NCBI GenBank assembly: GCA_922989275.2
Contig: OV277874.1
Coordinates: 18,712,154 to 18,776,153 of the forward strand
Reading direction: 5' to 3'
DNA from: Gari tellinella
Taxonomy: Eukaryota > Mollusca > Bivalvia > Cardiida > Psammobiidae
DNA: 64,000 bases
Positions 34,801 to 46,061 of this stretch are shown here, one piece after another; the first letter of the stretch is position 1, and each line of letters starts with the position of its first letter. The notes under the pieces are model-generated. The model was not told the origin of the DNA. It saw only the letters and a program-made list of their open reading frames with translations, and did no database searches. The translations under genes and the position numbers were made by a program.

Positions 34801-37800
34801 TCGATAGAACATCAGTCGTTGACAATACTGTTTCAAACGGGATTAATCGGATATCTCTGAATGACAATACCGGTTTAGGCGGTTCAGTCAATTTAGATCG
34901 AACGTCTTTCAGCGACATGAGGAGTGCAAACGATAGAGTACCTATTTTAGGAGGTGTTGGTGTAACACCTATGACTGACAACACAGTTTCGGTCGACATA
35001 GGTAGGTCATCGACAATCAACAATCCGATTGCAGGTGGTTTAGATAGAACAATTGTAACTGATCACAGTACATTTGTTGATTATGATAGAACATCTGTCA
35101 TTGGCGAAATATCAGGAAGTTCTGGTGGAACTATTGTTAGTGATAGAAATAGACCAACCAATATAACATTTATTAGCACTGCTACCGTATCTGGTAGTCA
35201 AACAGGTCAATCAGGTATCGTTGGTAACGATGTTGTGGGAAATTTGGATAGAACAAGGAACTCTGAATTGATAGCTGGTGGGTCAGTTGATAATTCTCCA
35301 ATAGTAGACACGTCTTTAAATAAGGATATTTATTCAAATAATGCAAACGTCCAACAAAACGTGTCTTTAACTCTTTTACGAACAAATGACACTGTCTCAA
35401 CTTCTGTGAATACTATGGAAACATTTAGAAATGGTTCATCGGATTTGGGTGGCATAGTTTTGCCTGTAGGCAATACCATTGTTAATGATCGGTCATTAGA
35501 TATGACATACGCAGTTGATAGTGGTAAAGACAGCAATAACGTCGTTGTTCAGAATACGGTGGGACGAACAGACTGGAATACAAATACCTGGCGGGAAGCT
35601 ACTCCAAGTAACACTGTTGGTATCAACAGTGTCTCTGAAACGCTGAATGACACCCAATCTATGTATGACATTCCACCAATAGATACCTTGACTGACCGAA
35701 CAAATGATCGTTTGTCACTGAAGCAAGAAATTGTAAGTGTACCAAATACGATTACTGTTTTTCCCTTAACCTTTATCACACCAAATCCCATTTCTCTCGA
35801 CGCGACCCGATACGTCGATAAGACCTTTGAAACCAGACCAATATTACCGTCGGTCCCGTCTGTAGTGTATGACAGTCTAGTTCCAGATACCGCGACAATG
35901 AGAACAACAGGTGCTAGACAACCAAACATTGTATACGATATTGGATCACATGCAAGCGACGTATCTCTAACTGGAAGGGATACTAGTTTGTCCACAACGG
36001 GAGACAGTGTCCCCGTTGAGACACCAATTAAAATAGACTTGTCTCCTTACGAAGCTACTACAAGCTATGATTTCCAGTATCCAGAAACTACCACGCGCAG
36101 ATATGACAGTCGGTCAAGCTCTAACATTGAAGTTTCAGTAATCAAAACACAGAATGGTAATTCTAACCAGCAGCGAGTGGTTGAATCTAGTTACGACGTA
36201 TCAGGTGTAGATAACACGGTTATCTCTCAACCTAACGCTGGTTCTGCTTCATCGAACAACGGCTTTATTTACGAACATGCTGATACAGCAAATAACTATA
36301 CACTAATGGCTGTTAACTACACAAAGCAAGACGTGCGTGCTTCCCTTACAGACAATACAATTTCAGCTGTACAAACAGCTCAGAATAACATTGACAACGT
36401 TCCAAACATCCCAGTTGATACAATACTAGCAGTGCCTGCGGAAACAACAACCTATTACCCATCTGAAACTCGCTTTATCTATAATGACGTCACTACACCT
36501 ATTCCTGAGACCCTATCTGTTTCCTTGGATAAAATGTCTACTATTTCTAAAGAAATTCACAATATGGTGGTGAAGAAAACAACCGCAGCGACGCAAGAAA
36601 CAACTACGTATTCTCCCAGGTTTGACATAGGTATCAATGATGTAACCACACCACACACGCCAGATATATCTTATGGTTTTGGAGATAGAGTGAATACTGG
36701 TATAAACGTGGACACATCGGTGATGGTAAATGGTAATATGGTGTCTCAAGAAAATACGAATTATGCCATAGACAGCACCAATCAGAGAGCATCTGGTATT
36801 CTTGAAACAACTCAGTCTAACGTTTTACCAACAACGCCTGAATCCCCAAGAGTAGTATTTAATGACGTTGTTACAAACTTACCCGAGATCCAGGTGCCAA
36901 TTTACAAACCTATGACTACAGATATACCGGTACCGATCCAACCAACAGAACGAAGTCGGGTACCTATGCCCCAACCAAAAGATGTAGTAGAAATGGTTAC
37001 AATTACCAACCCAGGTGCCGTATACATTTCAAGAAAACCGGTGGCGGCAGTTAACATCAGTAAATCAATGGAGGACAAAACTGGTGATGTTCACTTTATT
37101 GATTTAGAAAATAATGTCGATAGATATGGAGGTGTTCCAATTACAGGGACAAATGGAAACTCAGGGGCATTCTTTATAGCATCAAAGTCGGGCTCAAAAT
37201 CAATATCTAGCGAATCTAGAAACAGTGGGTTTGATGTAACTAATTCGCTTTCGAAAAATATCGTTTCCGGAATTGGCGGTATCCATACAACCTCTGCAGA
37301 GAAGCCAAACGCAGGATTTGTTGTCTTCAATTTTTCTGGCTCTGATATGGTCCTGAGCAATATTGCTAGAAAGGATGATAAAATACTAGCTGATGTAGTC
37401 GGCCATAGCGATTCAAATCTTGATAACATAAGGTTAAGACCCGATTCGTCATCAAACGTATTGGGAACAATAAAAGAAACACTTTCAAGCTCACCTGTTG
37501 ACATTTCTATGAATGTTGGTTCATCTGCAGTTGTATCTAATGATATCAGTAACAACAGACTTGATGTTCAAACATCGAATAAAATTGTTACACTTGTGGA
37601 TGAGTCGTCTCGTCTAAAACCTATTGTACCAAGTACAACATCGTCTAACGAGCTTTCTGGTTTAAATGTTGATTCCATATCTTCCGTGGCGACTAATACT
37701 GTGTGGAGAGGTCAGGGTGTTATGGGAAAATCGACAATAAACGGTGTAAGCAAGCAAGAACGAACAACAAATAACATCGCTGATCCCATCACATATCACT

Positions 37801-40319
37801 TTTTCAGTTTGGTCAATGGCAAACCACCAAGGCAGGTAAATAACTTATCTCAAGTGAGTGGAAAGTCTGCTACAACGAAGAAAATAACAGTCACCTCTTC
37901 TGGTACACGTTCTGATACAAACTCCGGACGATCAACCGTAAATAACATTCAAAAGTCAACAAGAACTTTCAATTCTACGACAGTATCCGGTGATAGTTCT
38001 CGCACTAACAAAACGTCATCAACTATATGGGATCTCAATAGAATGAACAACGATCTTACCGATGTGGCAAAGGAAGTGTCAGTAGACTATATTGCTAACC
38101 CGACTTTTCCAACTGTTGTCACCGGATCGTTTACAGACACCGCTTCTCAGAGTCGAACTGATATTGATAATTTCTTTATTGATCAACAAGCACCAGATAA
38201 AATGCCTCCCATCGTTGTACGTTATGCGAACGAAGAGAATACTTATGTTGTTCAGAATCCGGCAAACAGTCGCCAGCCTGAGCCGGTATACAGTCGTCCA
38301 GCTGAACCGGTAAACAGCCGCCCAACAGAGACGGTGGTATCTCAACAGGTAACCAGCAGTACAGGTAATACAGGTGACATCAATATCAAAATTCTCCGAA
38401 CGCTTGAAGAGCTTGTAACAGAACTCAAAATTCGAAATGATTCACCCACTGATACAGCGTATGACACTGTGTTCCGTATATACAATGACACAAATATCGA
38501 TGCTAACAGATATGATACTAACGTCAACGCTGTACGTTCCTCTGCTGATACTAATGTCAACATCGTACGTTCCGCCGCTGATAGTCAGCAAAACAGTCAA
38601 TTTAAAATCGTGCCAAATACTAACTTGTTTTATTCTACGGACTCTATAAACACTGCTGTTCCACCTCCAATTAAACCAGGATTCACAGAGCCCGGAGCAT
38701 CGGGGTTTAATGAAGTTGGGATGGTTCAGTTAGGCAATCTTAAAGGCGTTACGGATGAAAGAAAATGGAACGTGAATGAAAGGGTTCAGGTAAATAAAGG
38801 GGTTACGGGTGAAAGAAAGTGGAACGTGAATGAAAGAGTACAGGTAAATGCCGCGGATAGAAAGGTCCCTGAGTCAAGCATTTATCAAAATGTTATAAGA
38901 ATACCTACGAAGAATGCAAAGAACGGTAGAATCTTTGAGATCCTCACAGGTTCATTTGCAAACACAAGTGCAATTAAACGAACAAAACTCGTGGAGGATA
39001 TTACTAGTGCTCCTGCTGTTCCGAAGAAATTTATAGTGGCTGAGTCCCAAACAGTGCAAACTGACAGAAATTTCCCGGAAATAACACAAAATCCTACAAT
39101 TATTGAAGGTGTTGCAAGACCTCAAGTTGTTATACATCCCACACAAAGGCAGATTCGAAATCCATTCGCTGGAACAAACATTAATTTGGATAATCGAATA
39201 GTGGACAAAATTGGACATAGGGTTGCAGTTCCGGCAGAGTTTCGTGAAGCCCCACAGTCTGTCAGAGCGTCTACGCTAATAACATCACAAACAGGACAAC
39301 AGAACACACAGACAATTACCAATCAAAATCCTATTTCAATTGAGGGCAAGTATTATGTTGGTGAAATGAGGCGGAATGAATTTGGCCAATTTGAACCTGT
39401 TCCGATAGGATCAGATATTTTACTTCAAGATAATACTTTACTCTCCAATAAACCGCAAGCCAATACGGGAGTATTTACTGATCCAACACGGCACTTTGGT
39501 TCGACCAACACTCTCACTGATACAAACTCTTTTGGTTCAACCAACTTTCTCACGGATACAAACTCCTTGGACGCTCAGAGAATTGAAAACATGAATAATA
39601 ATATGTTTGTCAGCCAAGAAGCCCTTTTGAATATGATAAAGGCTCAGCGTGACATGGCAATTTTACCCGCCAATATGGACCCAGTCAGGGAACCAGCGGT
39701 AAGAGTTGACATAGCCGAACCAACCAATATGCCAATTATATCCCCGTCAGTCAACCGGGAATCAACTGGTTTCATTAAGACGAGTACAAACCTTCAAAAG
39801 TCTTTGTCGCCTACTACTCAACCTAAGACGTTGATCTGTGAGGTTGGTTCCCAGTTTTCATGTGAGGCAGTTGGTTCCTACAGAGATATTCCAGGAATGG
39901 TATGGTGGTGCTTCTCTCATTGTAAAAACGGAGTTTGTCCTCGAGAAAAATGTGATTGCTCTTGCTCGATTGGCAAAACGAAAGACCGAACAACCGTCGT
40001 TGTGACGGAAAGTAGACCACGTGTGAAGAAAGTCATCAATTTAACATTAAACGGCGCGGAGGCATCTGTAGTTCCCGTTGGTGATACTTTTACGGGACTA
40101 TCCTCTCAAAAGGAATACAATGCAAACGTACCTGCTTCGCCTGTTAGGCGCACAGTTGTATCAAAGGCGCAGGTACAAAATTCTGTAAATAATCTTGATC
40201 AGTCAAACGCTGTATGTCGAGGAATTAATGCGTTTGCAAGTACAAGAGGCATGGATGACTGGTGCACGACCATGTGTCGGCGAAATGTTTGTCCTCCAGA
40301 AATATGCGCGTGTAGTTAG
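28900..40319 (+). CDS. AA15-like giant protein, exon 3 (domain end, repeat region, C-terminal Cys modules)
   Basis: Starts in phase 1 after TTTTTTTTGCAG and stays open for 11.4 kb to a TAG at 40317-40319; the join gives a 3,968-residue protein. The first residues complete the AA15 domain: NFTYYDCAPV (171-180) carries the usual final Cys and the aromatic residue expected as the axial copper ligand. From about residue 330 to 1410 degenerate units of 14-18 residues carry NGNTVSG and LDRT. From about 1540 to 2160 the unit is DRTSVVDNTVSGGF, including the perfect array at 1703-2066. The next 1,600 residues are Ser/Thr/Asn-rich and non-repetitive. I see no Cys between 178 and 3808. Two Cys modules end the protein. 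The protein should be secreted; a role in chitinous or mineralised matrix is inference. Mucin-like or adhesive roles are alternatives. No AATAAA follows closely; ATTAAA at 40597 is a weak candidate. Confidence 0.93.
29590..32660 (+). repeat. in-gene degenerate repeats, NGNTVSG/LDRT type
   Basis: Coding repeats of about 42-54 bp, many reading V-N-G-N-[TSI]-[VI]-S-[GN]-x-[LFM]-[DG]. The pattern alternates small polar and V/I/L residues with Asn at fixed places, as in parallel beta-solenoids with Asn ladders (inference). The NGN spacing does not create N-x-S/T glycosylation sites in most units. Confidence 0.8.
33519..34610 (+). repeat. in-gene tandem array, 13 x 84 bp (28 residues)
   Basis: Thirteen consecutive units of DTSVPNEFDRAFVRDNTVSG plus QVDRTSVV (residues 1703-2066). 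Units differ mainly at NEF/NEL/YEL/NAF and SGQ/SSQ. Each 28-mer is a dimer of the 14-residue DRTxxVxDNTVSxxx unit found on either side. Near-identity at DNA level points to recent unequal exchange. The length is a multiple of three, so copy-number changes keep the frame. Confidence 0.95.
39837..39965 (+). other. C-terminal Cys module 1 (residues 3809-3851)
   Basis: Opens CEVGSQFSCEAVGSY; then GMVWWCFSHCKNGVCP and CDCSC. It has the pattern C-x-[AG]-x(1-2)-[FY]-x(5-6)-GM-x-x-WC-x3-C-x4-CP-x3-C-x-C. I recall similar short modules at the C-termini of invertebrate chitin-related secreted proteins, including AA15 proteins, but cannot name a curated family. Confidence 0.7.
40215..40316 (+). other. 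C-terminal Cys module 2 (residues 3935-3968)
   Basis: CRGINAFASTRGMDDWCTTM followed by CRRNVCPPEICAC. It matches module 1 at GM..WC, the CP pair and the final CxC, and ends one residue before the stop. Module 1 has an extra Cys at each side; module 2 has six Cys. Confidence 0.75.
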
Positions 40320-40335
40320 TAACCAAATCCCTTTA

Positions 40336-40510
40336 TTCAGTTTAACCCTTATCATGCTAAATTATGGTCTGCTCCGAAAATACTCAGAATCTGTTTTAGC
40401 TATTTAAACTGAAGAAAATACTAGTAAAAGTGCCAAACAGTTTGAAACCATATTAGACGCCGCTTTACGCGGCTTCTGATTTTGGATCCAAACTGTTTGC
40501 AAAGCTTGCC
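40336..40510. mobile_element. family C-like remnant just after the stop codon
   Basis: AGTTTAACCCTTATCATGC, then a core CAAACAGTTTGAAACC ... ACGCCGCTTTACGCGGC at 40432-40500. It probably lies in the 3' untranslated region. Confidence 0.6.
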
Positions 40511-40675
40511 AAAGTCGCACAAAGTACGATAAAGATTTGACCAAAACTCCTTTTTGATTCACATCTGAATAATGAACGAAGTTGCCATTGTATTTAATTA
40601 AAACAATGTAGACCCAGATAAGGCATCGAAATACGCTTTTTTCGCTCTAGTATGACAATCGTATGTGTCTTTTAA

Positions 40676-40917
40676 ATTATTTTCCAAATAGCCTGTTCCT
40701 AGTTTTTAAAACAGGTGGACACTTAAAACAGCTGGTTGGAAGTAAAGCTGGATGCACCTTAAGGTGCATTCTGTTTTATTTTCAGCCTGCTTCAAGCTAC
40801 TGTCTGCCATGATAAAGATATGCTTATTCTTAACTGTTTCGAGTAAAACTATTTTTCTTAATTTTGAGCAGTTTAGTTAAATGCATAAGGGACGAATCAA
40901 TGGGGTAATGGATTAAC
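40676..40917. mobile_element. family A MITE, diverged
   Basis: AAATAGCCTGTTCCTAG ... AATGGGGTAATGGATTAA, core GGATGCACCTTAAGGTGCAT (40749-40768). The arms differ from other A copies in a matched way. Confidence 0.75.
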
Positions 40918-40975
40918 GAGACAAAATAAGTTATTGCTATGGTACCCTATACTTGATTATTAGCTCATCTGTATT

Positions 40976-41219
40976 TTAACCCTTTCACCGCCAAATTATT
41001 TTTGAGTTTTCCCCTACACCGTTATTGTGTCGTCTGCTTCAATATTATTGTCTGCAATATCATTTCAAAGTTAGAATTAAGAGAGTGTGACATAAGAAAT
41101 ATCGAACCGGGTGTCAAACAGTTTTGATCCTGATCAGACACCGCGTAACGCGGCGTCTGATCAGGATCAAAATTGTTTGCAAATTCGACATTAGGCGATT
41201 CTGGCGGTGAAAGGGTTAA
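40976..41219. mobile_element. family C MITE, reference-quality copy
   Basis: TTAACCCTTTCACCGCCA ... TGGCGGTGAAAGGGTTAA, an 18-bp perfect terminal inverted repeat including TTAA. Core palindrome TTTTGATCCTGATCAGAC / GTCTGATCAGGATCAAAA. Confidence 0.9.
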
Positions 41220-41718
41220 ATGTTATTATAAAAGCTATATAATCATACAGGCAAAGCGGATTTTCATTCTCGCCATGCGGTAACACTTTTACCTCAAATT
41301 GTTCAATCATTTTACCAGAACTTTCTATTCTATTACCAGACAGTTTTGTTCAAGATCAAACTCCTTGTCACTCGGAGTCTGATCTAGACCAAAGCTTTCT
41401 GCCGATTGGTAATTTATCTGCAAATCCAGAGACGAGTGTGTAAATTGCAGAGCAAAAACAGAAGATAAATTGAGTAAGTGGCATCTATCTGCTGTGCAGA
41501 TTGTAAATATTTAGGTCACGTGCTGCCATGACGTCATCTGTTTAAAACAATTGTCGTCTGCTTTCATTTCTCAAATTTGATTTTAGGTATTTTGACTTAA
41601 TAAATTAGCAATCGAATATACCCATATTTAAAAGTTAAAACGTGGCTTAGTCAAACATCTGAATATTGAACCCTGCCAGACAGAGCGATATTTACACAAC
41701 GTGCCGAAGAATACTAGT
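41220..41718. other. no gene; small hairpin and C-flank trace
   Basis: A hairpin GATCAAACTCCTTGTCACTC / GAGTCTGATC at 41354-41385 and a C-like flank (GACGTCATCTGTTTAAAACA) at 41531. Otherwise unassigned. Confidence 0.45.
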
Positions 41719-42229
41719 TACAGTTGAAACTCGATAATTCCAACTCGCGTTAGTTCGAACATACAAATATTTCAAAGTTAAAACGTGGCTTAGCCATACA
41801 TCTGAACACTGAGCCCTGCCAGACCGAGCAATATTTTGCAGACGACAATTACAGTCGGAACTCGATAATTCGAACTCGCGTTAGTTCGAACATACCAATA
41901 TTTCAAAGTTAAAACGTGGCTTAGCCATACATCTGAACACTGAGCCCAGCCAGACCGAGTAATATTTTGCAGGCGACAATTACAGTCGAAACTCGATAAT
42001 TCGAACTCGCGTTAGTTCGAACATACCAATATTTCAAAGTTAAAACGTGGCTTAGCCAGGTTTTAACTCGAACATACCAATATTTCAAAGTTAAAACGTG
42101 GCTTAGCCACGTTTTAACTTTGAAATACGGGTATAGTCGACAAAAACGAGATCGAGTAATCTAAATTTAACTGATAAAATACGTGTAAGGTCGACTTTAG
42201 GGATTTCGAAGTCTCGAGTCTCGACTGTA
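41719..42229. mobile_element. TIR element with internal 131-bp tandem units
   Basis: Left TTACAGTTGAAACTCGATAA, right CTCGAGTCTCGACTGTAA. Units beginning ACAGTCGAAACTCGATAATT start near 41720, 41851 and 41982, so the left terminus itself is repeated in tandem. Near the right end CAAAGTTAAAACGTGGC and GCCACGTTTTAACTTTG form a hairpin. Confidence 0.75.
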
Positions 42230-42267
42230 ATTTAAATTATTAAAGCATGAAAGGCGCATAGATCATA

Positions 42268-42507
42268 TACAGTGGAGAATCTGTTATTCTTTCCCAATAA
42301 ACGCGTTTACGCTAAAACTATTATTTGCAGTGCAAACAGTTTGGAGCCAGATCAGACGCCGGGTAACCCGGCGTCTGATCAGGCTCCAAACTGTTTGCCA
42401 CCAAGATAAACATGAATGATCAGAATTGTCAAAAAATTGCAATTTTCTACGTTTTAGTGTTTTGCGTTTGCGTTTAAACGGGAAAGAATAACAGATTCTC
42501 CACTGTA
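42268..42507. mobile_element. family B MITE
   Basis: TACAGTGGAGAATCTG ... AGATTCTCCACTGTA, core GATCAGACGCCGGGTAACCC (42351-42382). The CGTACGTTTGCG arm is slightly shortened. Confidence 0.9.
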
Positions 42508-42768
42508 TCTATTTCGAAGCCATCGTTGGTCAGATTCATGGCCAAGTGTTTACGTATTATGCCTTTTGTTGCTATATACTGAGAACATCTTTCATCTAAG
42601 CTATTACATGGGCTTATTAAATAAGGGGAATTTTCGCCCCCCGGAAACCAGTTCAAACTCGTGTCGGAAGATTCTATAATGAGAACAGTGCACACCATGC
42701 TCAAACAGCTTTTAAAAGGAGCTGTCTGATCTGAGTCTACACTAATTTCTGGTTTCAAACCGTCGATA

Positions 42769-42961
42769 TACAGTAGACCCTCTCTATTACGACCACTTAA
42801 AAGAAGGCTAATTTTCTGTATAAAAGACAGGTGACAGCTTAAAGCAATGTGAAAGTGTAGGAGCTTTCTGTTTCACTTTCACATTGCTTTAAGCAGTCAC
42901 CTGTATTAAACGACTGATACTTGATGCAGTTTAGTGGTCGTAATAGAGAGGTTCTACTGTA
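42769..42961. mobile_element. family F MITE, complete
   Basis: TACAGTAGACCCTCTCTATT ... AATAGAGAGGTTCTACTGTA. The inner palindrome CTTAAAGCAATGTGAAAGTG / CACTTTCACATTGCTTTAAG resembles the A core. Confidence 0.88.
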
Positions 42962-43184
42962 CATGTGTACACTAATAACAGGAGTGTTGTTAGGACTAAG
43001 ACTTAGGCTTAGTTTTCTCTAGAACTAATGCAAGGTGTGCTTAGGAAATTCTGTTTGTCTAGTATCAAGTTTCAGAGAGAGATTTCATGGTTATTTATGA
43101 ATTAGAGGACTATATTTGTTCCAAGCATGCACGTTATTTATTATGGTTTGTCAACAAAGTAAAAATAGTATTTCAGTGTTGAAA
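42962..43184. other. no feature recognised
   Basis: Unassigned AT-rich sequence. Confidence 0.4.
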
Positions 43185-43426
43185 ACATGTTTGCTTTCAC
43201 TGCCATATTGTTCGGCAGAGTTTTACCCCTTCACTGTTTCAATGTGGTCTGCTCCATTTTTGTTGTCTTAAATATTGGTTCAAAATTAATTTCAAGGCAG
43301 TACGGCTGACAAAATGTCGACTAAACAGTTTGGATCCTGATCAGACGCCGCGTTACGCGGCGTCTGATCAGGATCAAAAACTGTTTGCAAATGCGTCTTT
43401 TGGCGTCATTAAGAGTGAAAGGGTTA
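43185..43426. mobile_element. family C MITE
   Basis: Right end GTCATTAAGAGTGAAAGGGT. Core GTTTGGATCCTGATCAGACG / CGTCTGATCAGGATC at 43327-43377. Left end decayed. Confidence 0.75.
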
Positions 43427-43496
43427 GTTATCAATTAGATACAGTGGTTACAGTACAACTGGTTATCACGACATTCTATTTAGGTCCATGGAAAAA

Positions 43497-43727
43497 TAGT
43501 GGAGAAGACGTTATTCTTTCCCAATAAGCGCGCTTACGTCAAAACCATTATTTCCATTGCAAACAGTAATCCGGCGTCTGATCAGGCTCCAAACTGTTTG
43601 GCACTCGGATATATATGAATAATCAGAATCGTCAATAAACTGTCATTTTCAATTACGTTTTATTGCGATGCGTTTCGTTTCGTTTGCGTTTAAACAGGAA
43701 AGGGTCAATGCCGTCTTCTCCGCTGTA
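43497..43727. mobile_element. family B MITE, core half deleted
   Basis: TAGTGGAGAAGACG ... GTCTTCTCCGCTGTA; only CCGGCGTCTGATCAGG remains of the core. Confidence 0.75.
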
Positions 43728-43788
43728 AATGTATGGAAATACCTGTAATCTGATTCTGTTCTATCTCTGATGAAACCTGAAACATGTA

Positions 43789-44284
43789 CACAGTAGAGAA
43801 GGCATTATTCTTTCCTAATAAACGCGTTTACACCAAACATGTTCTATCCTTTGCAACTAGTTTGGAGTCAGATCAGACGCCCGGTGACCCGGCGTCTGAT
43901 CAAGCTCGAAACCGTTTGCCACTCTGATTTAAATAAATCTTGAGAAATGTTATAAAGTTGTAATTGTCTATTTAACCCTTTCCCCCATAGAAGCGACTTT
44001 TAGCGCATTCAGTTTATTCTTGCCCTGAAGAAAATAGTTCCAATTTATACATTCATAAATATGTATAATACAAAATATTTTCTATATTCTAGCAGATGAT
44101 AGCTTAAAGTAGGCTGAAAGTAAAGCAGAATGCGCTTAAAGCGCATTCTGCTTTACTTTCAACCTGCTTTAAGTGGACACCTATATTCAATACTAGAGAT
44201 ATGCTATGTGGGAAAGGGTTAACTGCATTACGTGTGCGTTTTGTTTGCGTTCAAACGTAACAGAATAACATGCTCTCCACTGTA
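43789..44284. mobile_element. family B MITE interrupted by A
   Basis: ACAGTAGAGAAGGCATTATT ... GCTCTCCACTGTA. Its distal part is split by the A element at 43972-44222 (GTAATTGTCTATTTAA | TTAACTGCATTACG). Confidence 0.8.
43972..44222. mobile_element. family A MITE nested in B
   Basis: TTAACCCTTTCCCCCATAG ... GTGGGAAAGGGTTAA, core GAATGCGCTTAAAGCGCATT. TTAA on both sides. Confidence 0.9.
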
Positions 44285-44406
44285 TTTTCTTGGCTGACTT
44301 ATTTTGTTCCAAAGTCTCATATCTGAATTTGAAACATCAGTGTACACACCAGTAGTTATGTATGTATTAAAAAGATTCACTCTGCCTACATAATGAAAAC
44401 AATGGG

Positions 44407-44682
44407 TACAGTGGATAATCTGTTATTCTTTCCCGTTTAAACGCAAACGTACGCAAACGCAAAACACTAAAACGTAGAAAAGAACAACTTTTGGACAATT
44501 CTGATAATTCTTGTTTATCTTGGTGGCAAACAGTTTGGAGCCTGATCAGACGCCGGGTTACCCGGCGTCTGATCTGGCTCCAAACTATTTGCACTGCAAA
44601 TAATAGTTTTAGCGTAAACGCGTTTATTGGGACCACTGTATGACGTCACGAATGACGTCAGAATAACAGCTTCTCCACTGTA
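44407..44682. mobile_element. family B MITE with double-CRE tail
   Basis: TACAGTGGATAATCTG ... GGGACCACTGTA ends at 44640. The tail then reads TGACGTCACGAATGACGTCA and a second terminus TTCTCCACTGTA (44682). TGACGTCA is the palindromic cAMP-response-element sequence. Confidence 0.8.
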
Positions 44683-44683
44683 C

Positions 44684-45131
44684 GTTGTTCTTTCTAAAGA
44701 AAACATGTTTCATGCTAAGAACCTTATATCCTTTGCAAACAGTTTGTTACCCGGCGTATGATCAGCCTTCAAACTGTTTGCCCTACAGGTAAAACAGAAC
44801 GGTCCACATTTTAATAAATTGACATTGTTCTACATTTTACTGCATCTGTGTATGCGTTTCGTTCGGTTTAACTCTTTCCTCCCTGAAACTTTAAATGGAC
44901 AATTCCAGTTTCCTTTAAAGTCTAGTCCATTTCTGACTTTTAATGGTTGTTTTGTCAATGTTTGTTATAATGACAAACAGTGAAGACCCAGATCAGAGGG
45001 CTCCTAGGAGCCCTCTGATCGGGGTCTTCACTGTTTGCATAGGCCAAGTGCACTATTCATATGTACACTGTTTGCAAAGGACGCCTATATGCGGGACTAG
45101 GATTAAAAGGGTTAAGCGGAAAATAATAACG
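44684..45131. mobile_element. family B MITE interrupted by H
   Basis: Core half TTTGTTACCCGGCGTATGAT, then the GTATGCGTTTCGTTCGG arm. After H the B arm resumes GCGGAAAATAATAACG. The insertion is at the TTAA of B's GTTTAAACG segment. Confidence 0.65.
44868..45115. mobile_element. family H MITE nested in B
   Basis: TTAACTCTTTCCTCCCTG ... GGATTAAAAGGGTTAA. Core GATCAGAGGGCTCCTAGGAG / CCCTCTGATC at 44991-45020. TTAA at both ends. Confidence 0.85.
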
Positions 45132-45270
45132 TACTACATGTATTCGCCGTTAAAATAGGCAGGGTAGTGTTTCAATTCAATAATGACAAGGTGTGTATGG
45201 TTGATGAGAGACTAGATTCTGTTTGATCTAGAGAGCTATCTCTGAATTCTGTTCGCCCATCCCTTAGTCA

Positions 45271-45475
45271 CATTAACTCTTTCGCTGTCATCGGCGCCAA
45301 ACGGCGACTTTGCCAACAGAATGGATCCTGATCAGACACCGCGTAACGCGGTGTCTGATCAGGATCTAAACTGTTTAACACTCGTATAGATATCTCTTCA
45401 GTCAAAATGCTCTGAATCTGCCTTGACAAAATATTACTTTTTATCTGTATTCTGTCATCAACTGTATTAAAAACT
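45271..45475. mobile_element. family C MITE, one end decayed
   Basis: ATTAACTCTTTCGCTGTC. Core GATCCTGATCAGACACCGCG / CGCGGTGTCTGATCAGGATC (45309-45366), with ACACC/GGTGT matched in both arms. Confidence 0.75.
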
Positions 45476-45647
45476 GATGATAGAATCTAATCATTTTACT
45501 ACTTTTGAAGTGGCCGCTTACTGTAATAGTGACTATAACTATTGATTGTTGATATGTATGTGTGTATATTAAAGTTTTATAATTATTATATGTCTCTTTG
45601 TTGGTTATTTTCGTGTATTCCTTGATGTAAATCGGTTGTCATGACTA

Positions 45648-45966
45648 CAGTGTAGAAAACGTAATTCTATCCCGATAAACGCGTTTATGCTATTTTTGCT
45701 ATTGCAAACAGTTTGGACCGAGACCAGACATTATTCTTTCCCGTTTGAACGCAAACGCAAAAAACACTGAAATGCAGAAAATGATCAGTGTTTGACAATT
45801 TTGACTAAAAATTCAATCTGAGTGGCAAACAGCTTGGAGCCTGATCAGACGCCGGGTTACCCGGCGTCTGATCTGGCTTCAATCTGTTTGCAATGGAAAT
45901 AAGTGTCATATATGTAATTTTAGCGTAAAAACGTTTTTTTGGCAAAGAAATCGTCTTCGCCATGTA
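45648..45966. mobile_element. family B MITE, rearranged
   Basis: TACAGTGTAGAAAACG at the left, an internal second half (ATTATTCTTTCCCGTTTGAA), core GATCAGACGCCGGGTTACCC, right end GTCTTCGCCATGTA. Confidence 0.65.
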
Positions 45967-46061
45967 TGTGAGTGGCTAATAGTTCGGAGCAAAACGAGAC
46001 ACCGATTTATCATGTTCCAAAATGTTTGCCACTCTGCTAAAACTATATGGTCTGACTTTCA

